Position numbers and translations under genes: made by a program
Notes under the pieces: model-generated
Told to the model about the DNA's origin: nothing
Seen by the model: the letters and a program-made list of their open reading frames with translations, nothing else
The model's database searches: none
From: Zingiber officinale
Taxonomy: Eukaryota > Streptophyta > Magnoliopsida > Zingiberales > Zingiberaceae
Direction: 5' to 3'
DNA length: 64,000 nucleotides
NCBI RefSeq assembly: GCF_018446385.1
Contig: NC_056005.1
Span: 67,244,239-67,308,238 of the forward strand
Part shown: positions 1-9,794 of the stretch, in pieces
Layout: each line of letters begins with the position of its first letter
How positions within the stretch are numbered: position 1 is the stretch's first letter

Positions 1-245
1 CATACTTGTTTAATTAAACTTTGCTATTAGCAAAGTTTATGTATTTAAGGAGATGTAATGAGTAAAGAGAGGTATTCGAAGAATAAGTTATATTTTCTCT
101 TCCTAAAGGTTAAGAGATCTTTTATTGGAGAAACTCTAGAGTTCGGTGGTGCTTGTGCTGTATCCGATCATTAGTTTTCTTGCCATCAATCGAGAATTGG
201 TGGTGTCGCTGTATCTGATTCGGTGTTGGTGCTCGCGGTTTGGCA
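1..245 (+). repeat. Partial 5' LTR of the gypsy element
   Basis: Aligns base for base in length with 11863-12107, with scattered substitutions. It ends in TTTGGCA and is followed six bases later by the primer binding site. The first ~87 bases of the LTR (TGACAC start) are outside the window. Confidence 0.9.
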
Positions 246-251
246 TCATTT

Positions 252-266
252 TGGTATTAGAGCGAG
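252..266 (+). promoter_or_regulatory. Primer binding site, initiator tRNA-Met type (gypsy)
   Basis: TGGTATTAGAGCGAG just after the LTR resembles the usual plant TGGTATCAGAGC complement of initiator tRNA-Met, with one C-to-T change. Confidence 0.8.
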
Positions 267-270
267 GTTG

Positions 271-1419
271 ATGGAAAATTGACGTCGACGTCCAACTAAC
301 GGTGAAGCTGCGGTTTAGGAGCGTGACCTTCGTGATGTCGAGATTGAGAACTTGCGAAGACAGGTCCAACAATTGCAGCAACAAATACAAACAATGCAAG
401 TTAATGATTCTCATCAAAACTCTGAACGTGAGTCATCGAGAGAAGAGGTGAATCCTTTTCACAATAGAGGAAGTGGTCCTGAGTCTCCTCAGTAAATATG
501 AATTGATCGTCGTTCCGAGCCTTCGAATGAGATGAAGGTGAATGTTCCAGAGTTCATGGGGGAAATGGTTCTCGAGGGATTCCTTGATTGGTTGCTTACT
601 ATCGAACGAGTGCTCGAATATGAAGACTTTTCTTATGAGAAGAGGGTGAAAACGACAACCCTCAAGCTTCATAAATATGCGAGCTTGTGGTGGGAAAATC
701 TTAATCATCAACGTCGTCGAAAAGGAAAAAGCAAAATCCATACATGGGAGAAGATGCGACGAGAACTCCGCAAAAGATTTTTGTCGGTAAATTATCGTCA
801 AGATTTATTTCTCCAGTACCATAATTTGAAACAAGGAGATCATAGCGTTGAAGAATACACTTATGAGTTCAAACAATTGAAGCTACGTTGTGATGTTACA
901 GAGCAAGAGGAACAAACAATCGCTCGCTACCTCAGTGGGCTAAAAGGTATTATTTCTAATGCAGTTGAACTTCAATCATATTGGTCTTTTGTCGATGTAT
1001 GTAAACTTGCCCAGAAGATTGAGAAGTAGTTATCAAAGAAGAGCCCCCATAAATCTTTTGCAAAGGCGTCATTCAACAAAGGGAGTTCGTTGTCTAAAAG
1101 TGACCTTCCAATTCCCTGTTCTGCAAACAAAGGGAAGGGGAAGGTAGAGGCAATTTCCTCGGAAGTGAGTCGCGCTCGAAACTATTTTAAATGTCAAGGT
1201 TTTGGTCATATGGCAGCCGAATGTCCCACTAGACACACTGTTATTATTCGCGAAGTTGTCGAAGAAGAGGAAGCCACAACATCTGAAAATCCATTGTGGG
1301 ATGAAGACATCGAAGAGATAGAAGAAGTCGTGGATGAAGGTACATTATTGGTGCTACGAAGGACTCTTAATACCAATGCAATATCTCAGGAGGAAGATCA
1401 ACAGGAGCGAATATTTTAA
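271..1419 (+). pseudogene. gypsy gag, multiple nonsense codons
   Basis: An ATG at 271 opens a frame that continues through gag into pol. It has a Gln-rich coiled coil near 350-400, a retrotransposon capsid region (about 532-1020, with WW and a Leu/Lys-rich stretch typical of the family), then a zinc knuckle near 1178-1222. Stops in this single frame fall at 280, 316, 493, 499, 1027 and 1417. Most can be read as CGA or CAG/CAA turned to a stop by C-to-T. The knuckle has lost its first Cys (Tyr in place of it before Phe-Lys-Cys), while the later Cys, His and Cys remain. The capsid is therefore recognisable but neither full-length protein nor nucleic-acid-binding knuckle can be made. Confidence 0.85.
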
Positions 1420-1431
1420 ACTTGTTGCACG

Positions 1432-2716
1432 GTGTCCGAGAAGGTATGCAATATTATAATCAACGGAGGAAGTTGTATCAACGTTGTTTCCACAACCATG
1501 ATAGAGAAGTTGCTGCTATCCACGACGATCCATCCTCATCCTTATAAACTCCAATGGTTGAGTCAAGATCGAGAAGTTCGAGTCACAAAACAAGCCCTCG
1601 TATCTTTCTCAATTGGCACCCATTATAAGGACGAGGTAACTTGTGATGTTGTTCCAATGGATGTTTGTCATCTTCTACTCGGTCGCCCGTGGCAGTTTGA
1701 TCGGCATGTCATCCATGATGGTTTTCGAAATACCTATTCTTTTGTTCTGGATCGAAAGAAGATTATTCTGATGCCGATAGCACTTGAAAAAGTAGGGTTG
1801 TCTGCTATCTCTTACAAGCCAACACTTCTCATTGATAAAGCAACGGTTCATGCTATTCTAGCAAAATCAGAACTATTTTATTTTTTGATGATTGTCGAAG
1901 TTGCTAAAAGCACCGAAGAAGATTTGCATCCCCTTGTCCATAAGCTATTAGAGGAGTTTAATGATGTCTTTCCAGAAGAAATGCCCAGAGGACTACCGCC
2001 CTTGCGAGACGTACAACATCAAATTGATCTTATACCCGGAGCATCCTTGCCGAACAAACCATCTTATAGGTGCAACCCAAAGGAGGCTAAGGAACTTCAA
2101 CAAGAAGTGGATGACTTAATAGCAAAGGGATATGTTCGAGAAAGTCTGAGCCCTTGTTCGGTTTCGGCTATACTCGTGCCAAAGAAAGACGGTTCGTGGC
2201 AGATGTGCGTGGACAGTCGTGCTATTAATAAAATTATGGTGACATATCGTTTTTCGATTCCTCGTCTTGATGATATGCTTGATGAACTATATGGAGCTAA
2301 AGTATTTTCCAAGGTTAATCTTCGCAGTGGTTATCACCAAATACGCATGAAAGAAGGGGACGAGTGGAAGACCACTTTTAAAACTAGAGGCGGGTTGTAT
2401 GAATGGCTTGTTATGTCCTTCGGGTTGACTAATGCCCCAAGCACCTTTATACGTCTTATGAATAAGATTTTTAGGCCTTTTCTCGACAAATTTATTGTCA
2501 TATACTTCGATGATATTCTTATTTACAGCAAGAATGAAGAAGAGCATATTCAACACCTTCGAGAATTATTTACAACATTACGACAAGAGAAACTTTTTGG
2601 AAACTTGAAGAAGTGCAAATTTTTATCACCATTGGTTGTCTTCTTTGGCTATGTTGTTTCTGCCGACAATATTCGTGTTGATGAGAGTAAGGTCGAGGCA
2701 ATTCGATCATGACCTT
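1432..2716 (+). pseudogene. gypsy pol, protease and reverse transcriptase part
   Basis: Same frame as gag. The retropepsin-like domain (about 1432-1790) carries Asn-Gly-Gly where the family has Asp-Gly-Gly/Ser (codon AAC), so the catalytic Asp is gone. RT follows (about 1990-2700): KKDGSW, a motif A reading VNLRSGYHQ where the family has the catalytic Asp instead of Asn, MSFGLTNAP, and an intact YFDDIL box near 2506. The frame hits TGA at 2710-2712 where related proteins have Trp, four bases before the nested insertion at 2717. Frame and homology resume at 9799. Both lost aspartates are G-to-A changes. Confidence 0.9.
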
Positions 2717-2911
2717 TGTTGGTGCAACCTTAGGTCAAGGTTGACCTGGTTGACCCGACTCGAGTTGACCTGACTCGAGTTGTATTTTGATGTTTGACGA
2801 GAATAAAAAAGTTGTATCTTGATGTTTGACAAGAATACAAACTTGGGGGATTGTGGGTGCAACCTTCAGTCAAGGTTGACCTGGTTGACCCGACTTGAGT
2901 TGACTTGATTC

Positions 2912-3235
2912 GGAAAAGTCCAAGCAGGGAGCATGGCACGGGAAAAGTCCAAGTATGGAGAATTGGCACGGAAAAGTCCAAGCAGGAAGCTTGGCACGGG
3001 GAAAAGTCCAAGTATGGAGACTTGGCACGGAAAAGTCCAAGTAGGGAGCTTGGCATGAGAAAAGTCCAAGTATGGAGACTTGGCACGGAAAAGTCCAAGC
3101 AGGGAGCTTGGCACGGGAGAAGTCCAAGTATGGAGACTTGGCACGGGAAAAGTCCAAGTATGGAGACTTGGCACGGAAAAGTCCAAGCAGGGAGCTTGGC
3201 ACGGGAGAAGTCCAAGTATGGAAGCTTGGCATGTG
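2912..3235 (+). repeat. Hairpin minisatellite in 5' LTR
   Basis: Eleven units of about 29 bp. Each begins GTCCAAG and closes with CTTGGC around a 6-base spacer, so each unit can fold as a small stem-loop. Two spacer types (cagggag and tatggag) largely alternate, giving a ~58-bp higher-order period. The array stays open in several frames on both strands but codes for nothing recognisable. Confidence 0.9.
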
Positions 3236-3745
3236 AAGTCGGAGAGGGCTGGGTAGCTCGTTCTCCGGACTAGGTCAGAGAGGGCTCGGTAGCTCGTTCT
3301 CTGGACCGGATGAAGTCGGAGAGGGCTCGGTAGCTCGTTCTCCGGACTAGGTCAGAGAGGGCTCGGGAGCTCGTTCTCTGGACCAGACGAAGTCAGAGAG
3401 GGCTCGGTAGCTCGTTCTCTGGACCGGATGAAGTCGGAGAGGGCTCGGTAGCTTGTTCTCCGGACTAGGTCAGAGAGGGCTCGGTAGCTCGTTCTCTGGA
3501 CCGGACGTGGAAGTTAGAGAGGGCTCGGTAGCTCGTTCTCCGGACTAGGTCAGAGAGGGCTCGGTAGCTCGTTCTCTGGACCGGACATGGGAGTCGGAGA
3601 GGGCTCGGTAGCTCGTTCTCCGGACTAGGTCAGAGAGAGCTCGGTAGCTCGTTCTCTGGACTGGACTTGGAAGTCGGAGAGGGCTCGGTAGCTCGTTCTC
3701 CAGACTAGGTCAGAGAGGGCTCGGTAGCTCGTTCTCAAGACCAGG
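3235..3745 (+). repeat. Second tandem array in 5' LTR (GGCTCGGTAGCTCGTTCTC units)
   Basis: A GAGAGGGCTCGGTAGCTCG core is repeated about a dozen times, alternating between a short spacer (GGACTAGGTCA) and a longer one (GGACCGGA plus GAAGTCG or similar). The same array in the 3' LTR (8390-8850) differs slightly in unit number, which accounts for part of the LTR length difference. Confidence 0.88.
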
Positions 3746-3793
3746 AAGGCCTTAGGATTTAGGGATGAGAAGCTCTAAATCCACATGGGCATT

Positions 3794-4091
3794 GGATCGG
3801 TCAGCAGACCGATCCAGTGATACTCAGGTTTATCTGATCGGTCTGGTGACCGATCAGTAACCCAACAGAAGCTTTCTGTGGGTTATCTGATCGGTCCGTA
3901 AAACGATCAGGAAGCAATGTTATCTGAGGAAGCGAGGGGATTCAGAGAAGGGGGGATCGGTCTGTGGACCGATCCACCCATATCCTGATCGGTCCACAGA
4001 CCGATCAGGGATACAGGACCGATGCTTGATCGGTCTGTGGACCGATCAGGGATCTCCTGGACCGATCAGGATGGAGCCTGATCGGTCCAGG
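3794..4091 (+). repeat. GATCGGTC/GACCGATC palindrome cluster in 5' LTR
   Basis: Seven palindromic sites of the form GATCGGTC-N4-GACCGATC occur at 3794-3815, 3834-3857, about 3887-3910 (degenerate), 3954-3975, 3984-4009, 4027-4048 and 4056-4091. The last is a perfect 15-base stem with a 6-base loop. They lie just upstream of the TATA-like element, where U3 enhancers sit. Binding by a protein is not shown by the sequence. Confidence 0.9.
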
Positions 4092-4154
4092 CTTAGCCGT
4101 TGTGACTCAATGGCTAGATTTCTGGATTCTTCTTTGTCTTCTTCGCAGGTGCAG

Positions 4155-4162
4155 ATATAAAT
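4155..4162 (+). promoter_or_regulatory. TATA-like element, TR-GAG1 5' LTR
   Basis: ATATAAAT downstream of the palindrome cluster and conserved at 9249-9256 in the other LTR. Its position suits the transcription start of the element. Confidence 0.55.
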
Positions 4163-4698
4163 CAGATGCTGAGCGCCTCTGTGAAATTGTTCTTGCTCTT
4201 CCTCACTTTTGCGATTTGAGCTTTGCTGAGCTCCCTATTCCTGAAGCTTCGTGTGAGCTTCCCTCGACTGGGTGATCAGCTGCTGTTGACATCGTGAAGT
4301 TGCTGCTTCATCGAACTCCAGTCGACGAGAAGGCAAGCAAAGTGTTTTTACATTTATATTGTTCTTGTTTTCTTTCTCTATTGGTTGTACTCCATTCTTG
4401 CTGTTGCAAGAGAGATTGTGGCGAGGTTTCTCCACCCAGAAGGAGTTCATATTAGCCGGTTATCCGGGGTCTCATCCACCGACGGATTGATAGGCTTCGT
4501 CCACCTTACGGACACGCCGAGGAGTAGGAGTATCATCTCCGAACCTCGTTACATCATCGTGTTTGAGGTTTGATCTTCTCCACTTTCTTTTCTACATTGT
4601 ATTTCCGCTGCGCTAACCTAAATTGTAGGAAGAAACGATAATTTGAAGTCGGCTATTCACACCCCCCCTCTCTAGCCGCATCCGAAGGTCCTAACAAG

Positions 4699-4710
4699 TG
4701 GTATCGGAGC
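4699..4710 (+). promoter_or_regulatory. Primer binding site of TR-GAG1
   Basis: TGGTATCGGAGC two bases after the LTR is a near match to the complement of plant initiator tRNA-Met. Confidence 0.85.
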
Positions 4711-4758
4711 GAGGTTGCTCTTCATCGGATTAACACCCGGGGGAGCACAAGCTAGAGA

Positions 4759-5661
4759 ATGGATCTACTTGGAGAAGACATCACGATTCCACCCTTCTAC
4801 GATCGCGACGACTTCGCGTATTGGAAGGTAAGAATGAAGTATTTTCTTATGACTAACCTAGTGAATTGGAATTGTGTACGAGTAGGTTTTACTCCTCCGG
4901 TGGATAAAAAGGGAGAACCTCTTGAGAAGAAGAAGTGGACGAAGGAACAAATCCACCAATCCACAATCAACGACGAGGTAACGAAAATCCTTGAATTTTC
5001 ATTACCTAATGATATCTTGTGTAAGATAAGTGGATACAACGATGTCAAGGAGTTGTGGAACAACTTGGCTAAGTTCCATGAGGAGAGCTCCAATTCAAGT
5101 CATGAAGAGGAGTCGAGTGAGCCAAGTAGCTCACATCATGGAGGTATGGAATTAGAAGTTGAGGGCTACTCAACATCTAAGGAAGAAGAGGAGGAGAGTT
5201 CTTCATCAAGATTGGTGCAAGAAGAAGCCTCTACCTCCGGAAGGGATGAAGAAGAGAGCGTATATCCATCCTCAACCCTAGGTAACTCAAGCAACTTAAT
5301 TTCAAATAAATTACACATAATGTGCTTTGAGTGTAGGGAATATGGGCATTACAAGAGTAAATGTCCAAAGAGGATTAGGAAGACTCCACCGGCGCCAAAG
5401 GTCAAGGAAGCCGGAGTCCCGATACGCAAGGGCAAGGAGCACATGGTGTGCTTCCAATGCAAGCAAAGGGGACATTATAGGAGCCAATGTCCCAGGGGGA
5501 GGCAACCTCACAAGGACAAGAGATCAAGCACATCTATAGGGGGAGCTAAGGCAAACCCTAAGGTACCCTTTAAGGCACATTATTGCAATTCTAATAAGAA
5601 ACATGCTAGTAGCTTTATTGCAATTGCCAATGATGATAAGCATGATAACCATAGAAACTGA
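4759..5661 (+). CDS. TR-GAG1 Gag, copia-type capsid/nucleocapsid protein (300 residues)
   Basis: The ATG lies 49 bases after the primer site and opens a 300-codon frame. Residues about 1-112 resemble the copia Gag region (DUF4219/UBN2 type): a Tyr-Trp-Lys-x-x-Met core and an ELWNNLAKFHE end. A Ser/Glu-rich acidic linker follows (about 115-185), then two intact CCHC zinc knuckles, 5323-5364 and 5449-5490, for RNA packaging. The protein would form particles around the element RNA. It stops at TGA 5659-5661, but the same frame carries a Lys-rich coiled-coil tail to 6078, so the TGA probably replaced CGA and truncates a longer Gag. The capsid part is shorter than in most copia Gags. Confidence 0.85.
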   Translation: MDLLGEDITIPPFYDRDDFAYWKVRMKYFLMTNLVNWNCVRVGFTPPVDKKGEPLEKKKWTKEQIHQSTINDEVTKILEFSLPNDILCKISGYNDVKELWNNLAKFHEESSNSSHEEESSEPSSSHHGGMELEVEGYSTSKEEEEESSSSRLVQEEASTSGRDEEESVYPSSTLGNSSNLISNKLHIMCFECREYGHYKSKCPKRIRKTPPAPKVKEAGVPIRKGKEHMVCFQCKQRGHYRSQCPRGRQPHKDKRSSTSIGGAKANPKVPFKAHYCNSNKKHASSFIAIANDDKHDNHRN

Positions 5662-5664
5662 TAC

Positions 5665-6199
5665 ATGTGCTTAGGTGCCAAACATGTTAGCCTAGGTAAG
5701 GACAATTCTAGAAATGCTAACCCTAGAATTAACTCATCTAAGGCTAAGAAGAACGTAGGTAGGAATCCCAAAACAACTAGACATATGCCTAGGAATACCT
5801 CAAAGAAAAATGACAAATTAAAACTTGAGGTATTAGAGAAGGAAAATCAAGTCTTCAGGTCAAGACTTGACACCTTAGAAAAGACTCTTAAGAATTTGGA
5901 GAAGTCAACTCTAGGGTCTAAGGGTCAAAAACAAAAGCCCAAGGACATGAGAGGTTTGAGTCACAAACCTAAGTCTCAAGTGGTCAAGCCCACTTACCAT
6001 AATGTTCCATTCGATTATGGAACAAGACCTAGGGCTAAGAAGACCATCACCAAGGTCACAAGGGGGGGAGCCTATAGTTGATCTTGATGAGTCCCAAATG
6101 ACCAAGGCGTTAAAGCCTAGGAGGGTCATTAGGAGGGTTGCTAGGGAAGTCATCCCTAGTGAATATTTAGTGAACCCAATGAGCTCAAATAGGTTTTAG
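5665..6199 (+). pseudogene. TR-GAG1 Gag C-terminal tail, after a stop and with a frameshift
   Basis: In frame with the upstream Gag past the TGA at 5659. It encodes a basic, Lys/Asn-rich segment with a heptad-like stretch (LEVLEKENQVF through LEKTLKNLEKS, about 5825-5915). At a seven-G run (6062-6068) homology continues in another frame (GGEPIVDLDESQ onward) until TAG at 6197-6199. Just after it, VPRS is the kind of peptide that precedes the protease in SIRE-like copia polyproteins, so coding ends where pol would begin. No protease follows. Confidence 0.7.
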
Positions 6200-7864
6200 G
6201 TTCCTAGGAGCGTGACTCCATCACGCTAGATGGGTTAGGGTGTGCCAACCTTAATTGGATAGGTAGTTAACCTAATCATGGCAAAAGGTGGCATTTTAGG
6301 AATTTTCAAGGTGTAATCAAGACTTGAAAATGAAAATTAAAATTTTACTCATTCCTAAGGTGATTAGGATGTGCCAACCACACTTGAGGAATTTTCTAGG
6401 GTCAATCTAATTGGCACATAGTGATCTAAAAATCTTTAGTATATGATTTTAGATCTATTACACTTAGGAATATAGAATTTATGGCAAAATGATCAAAATT
6501 ATCAAAAATGGCAACTAAAGTAGAATTAGGTATTTTCTATACCTTTATATGTTATTTGTCATATATTGTTTGTCATATGCCATGTCATGACATCATATCT
6601 AATTTACTATCATTTGAAATGTCATGATAATGCTTAAGTTAGTTTCATACTTTATGTCATGTCATCATCTCTTGCATGTATGATCAATTAAATTGATTTA
6701 AGGATAAAAACACAATTTGATATGGAAATCAAATTGTTGTTTAGAAAATGCATGAGAACTTAGATTAAGATGACCTAAATCATATCTCACATCAAAATTG
6801 ACTTGGATGTGTTTGATACACCTTAGATGTGTGTGAGATATTAGGATCATGAGTTAGGATCAAGGTGCATAGTTCTTGTACCTAGATGAGCCTAATTCAA
6901 AATTGAGGATCATAGGGAAAGCTTGTGTACAAGTCATGTACATTTAGCCCTAAGATTGTGGTCCTAAATTGAATGGTTTAAAATCATTTCAAAATTGATT
7001 TGAAAAACCTTGATGAAGCTTTTCTAGTGATAGAATTCATCATTGAGCAAGTTGATACAAAGATGGATTAACCTTGAACTATTTCAAAGTCTTTCGAACT
7101 TTGTATCAAGATTTAAAAATGGAAGTTATTTTCATAGAAAACTATTTTTCCATGATAATATATGTTATGAGGAATGTATCCTCAAAATTTTACAATTTTT
7201 GGAATTTTCTGTGTTTTTTTTTGGGGTTTCTGAATTTCGGGAGAAAAATCAAAAATTCCTATCAGAGCTTTGTGGACCCATCAGAGGGGATGCTGATCGG
7301 TCCAAGGAGGTCTGGATCGGTCACTGGACCGATCCAGGGAAGTGTGGATCGGTCTGGTGACCGATCCAGTAAAGGGCTGAGCGTGCCAAAATGCTGATTT
7401 TCGACTGATTGTCTGAAATTTCAATTGGAAGTTGGTGTTTTTGATTTCTAAAGGGTTGAAACTCTCCAAGACATTGTTGGTGCAATGGTCAAGGGGGAGT
7501 TGACCTTTAGGAGGAGTTTTACCTATTGGTCAAAGGGGAGTTGACTTTTAGGGGGAGTTTTTACTCGATTTCTGAGGATGAGTGATATGGGATTATCACT
7601 AAGTTGATTATTGTCTTTAGTATCAAGGGGGAAATTAAGGGTTTCAATGAAAGGTATGGGACTTTCATTAGGAAGAAACTCTTAACCTTGATTCACTCTT
7701 TTTGATGTGTGTCAAAAAGGGGGAGAAATATCTAGAGAATGTTCAAGGAAGAACATTGGAGTTTGGGGAGAATGTTCAAGGAAGAACATTGATTGGAGAA
7801 CTATTGGAAAACCTAAGTTAGGTTATTGGGTTAACCTAACTTGATTATGGTTTTTGTCAAACAT
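6200..7864 (+). other. Noncoding 3' interior of TR-GAG1
   Basis: About 1.66 kb of AT-rich DNA with no open frame resembling protease, integrase or RT on either strand. It holds extra GATCGGTC/GACCGATC palindromes at about 7290-7370, the motif also found in the LTRs, and short repeated phrases near 7470-7560 (gggagttgac) and 7738-7800 (gaatgttcaaggaagaacatt, itself a near-palindrome). Confidence 0.75.
7290..7372 (+). repeat. Internal copies of the LTR palindrome
   Basis: GGATCGGTC-N4-GACCGATCC appears twice around 7313-7334 and 7346-7367, with a half-site just upstream. These lie in the interior, half a kilobase from the 3' LTR. Confidence 0.8.
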
Positions 7865-7878
7865 AAAAAAGGGGGAGA
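7865..7878 (+). promoter_or_regulatory. Polypurine tract of TR-GAG1
   Basis: AAAAAAGGGGGAGA directly before the TG start of the 3' LTR; it would prime plus-strand synthesis. Confidence 0.85.
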
Positions 7879-7879
7879 T

Positions 7880-9794
7880 TGTTGGTGCAACCTTAGGTCA
7901 AGGTTGACCCGACTCGAGTTGACCTGACTCGAGTTGTATTTTGATGTTTGACGAGAATAGAAAAGTTGTATCTTGATGTTTGACAAGAATACAAACTTGG
8001 GGGATTGTGGGTGCAACCTTCGGTCAAGGTTGACCTGGTTGACCCGACTTGAGTTGACTTGATTCGGAAAAGTCCAAGCAGGGAGCTTGGCACGAGAAAA
8101 GTCCAAGTATGGAGACTTGGCACGGAAAAGTCCAAGCAGGGAGCTTGGCACGGGGAAAAGTCCAAGTATGGAGACTTGGCACGGAAAAGTCCAAGTAGGG
8201 AGCTTGGCACGGGAAAAGTCCAAGTATGGAGACTTGGCACGGAAAAGTCCAAGCAGGGAGCTTGGCACGGGAGAAGTCCAAGTATGGAGACTTGGCACGG
8301 GAAAAGTCCAAGTATGGAGACTTGGCACGGAAAAGTCCAAGCAGGGAGCTTGGCACGGGAGAAGTCCAAGTATGGAAGCTTGGCATGTGAAGTCGGAGAG
8401 GGCTCGGTAGCTCGTTCTCCGGACTAGGTCAGAGAGAGCTCGGTAGCTCGTTCTCCGGACTAGGTCAGAGAGGGCTTGGGAGCTCGTTCTCTGGACCAGA
8501 CGAAGTCAGAGAGGGCTCGGTAGCTCGTTCTCTGGACCGGATGAAGTCGAAGAGGGCTCGGTAGCTTGTTCTCCGGACTAGGTCAGAGAGGGCTCGGTAG
8601 CTCGTTCTCTGGACCGGACGTGGAAGTTAGAGAGGGCTCGGTAGCTCGTTCTCCGGACTAGGTCAGAGAGGGCTCGGTAGCTCGTTCTCTGGACCGAACA
8701 TGGGAGTCGGAGAGGACTCGATAGCTCGTTCTCCGGACTAGGTCAGAGAGGGCTCGGTAGCTCGTTCTCTGGACCGGACATGGAAGTCGGAGAGGGCTCG
8801 GTAGCTCGTTCTCCAGACTAGGTCAGAGAGGGCTCAGTAGCTCGTTCTCAAGACCAGGAAGGCCTTATGATTTAGGGATGAGAAGCTCAAAACCACATGG
8901 GCATTGGATCGGTCAGCAGACCGATCCAGTGATACTCAGGTTTATCTGATCGATCTGGTGACTGATCAGTAACCCAACAGAAGCTTTCTGTGGGTTATCT
9001 GATCGGTCCGTAGAACGATCAAAAAGCGAGGGGATTCAGAGAAGGGGGGATCGGTCTGTGGACCGATCCACCCATATCCTGATCGGTCCACAGACCGATC
9101 AGGGATACAGGATCGATGCCTGATCGGTCTGTGGACCGATCAGGGACCTCCTGGACCGATCAGGATGGAGCCTGATCGGTCCAGGCTTAGCCGTTGTGAC
9201 TCAACGGCTAGATTTCTGGATTCTTCTTTGTCTTCTTCGCAGGTGCAGATATAAATCAGATGCTGAGCCCCTCTGTGAAATTGTTCTTGCTCTTCCTCAC
9301 TTTTGCGATCTGAGCTTTGCTGAGCTCCCTATTCCTGAAGCTTCGTGTGAGCTTCCCTCGACTGGGTGATCAGCTGCTGTTGACATCGTGAAGTTGCTGC
9401 TTCATCGAACTCCAGTCGACGAGAAGGCAAGCAAAGTGTTTTTACATTTATATTGTTCTTGTTTTCTTTCTATATTGGTTGTACTCCATTCTTGCTGTTG
9501 CAAGAGAGATTGTGGCGAGGTTTCTCCACCCAGAAGGAGTTCATATTAGCCGGTTATCCGAGGTCTCATCCACCGACGGATTGATAGGCTTCGTCCACCT
9601 TACGGACACGCCGAGGAGTAGGAGTATCATCTCCGAACCTCGTTACATCATCGTGTTTGAGGTTTGATCTTCTCCACTTTCATTTCTACATTGTATTTCC
9701 GCTGCGCTAACCTAAATTGTAGGAAGAAACGATAATTTGAGGTCGTCTATTCACACCCCCCCCCCCTCTCTAGCCGCATCCGAAGGTCCTAACA
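7880..9794 (+). repeat. TR-GAG1 3' LTR (1915 bp)
   Basis: Same block order as the 5' LTR: hairpin minisatellite 8066-8390, second array 8390-8850, palindrome cluster 8906-9187, ATATAAAT 9249-9256. It is 65 bp shorter, through small indels in the leader and array differences. The close match between LTRs implies a fairly recent insertion. Confidence 0.92.

Larger units (their letters stand above)
2717..4696 (+). repeat. TR-GAG1 5' LTR (1980 bp)
   Basis: Ordered blocks: a leader rich in GTTGACC/GACTCGAG; an 11-unit CCAAG/CTTGG hairpin minisatellite (2912-3235); a second array built on GGCTCGGTAGCTCGTTCTC (3235-3745); a palindrome cluster (3794-4091); a TATA-like ATATAAAT (4155-4162), which probably marks the U3/R boundary about 30 bases downstream; and a U5-like end with a C-rich tract before CCTAACA. 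Promoter assignment is inferred from position. Confidence 0.9.
2717..9794 (+). mobile_element. TR-GAG1: gag-only nonautonomous LTR retrotransposon
   Basis: Long direct repeats 2717-4696 and 7880-9794 begin TGTTGGTGCAACC and end CCTAACA. The 5-bp target duplication ACCTT is exact (2712-2716 and 9795-9799). A primer site follows the left LTR and a purine tract precedes the right one. The 3.18-kb interior codes only for a copia-type Gag; there is no protease, integrase, RT or RNase H in any frame. This matches the published TR-GAG class (terminal-repeat retrotransposons with a GAG domain). Mobilisation by an autonomous copia relative (SIRE-like, judging by the Gag C-terminus) is inference. Confidence 0.92.

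Noticed and set aside
2730..3273. Overlapping long open frames on both strands with repeated LGLFRAKSPYLDF- or KSPSMETWH-like peptides
   Set aside because: They are translations of the ~29-bp hairpin minisatellite in an LTR, open in several frames at once, and they recur in the 3' LTR at 7831-8427.
2912..3745. CRISPR-like array of direct repeats
   Set aside because: Spacers are themselves repeated, the arrays lie within the LTR of a eukaryotic retrotransposon, and there are no cas genes.
4385..4573. 62-codon open frame repeated at 9479-9667
   Set aside because: It is in the R/U5 part of the TR-GAG1 LTRs; conservation reflects LTR identity, not coding selection.
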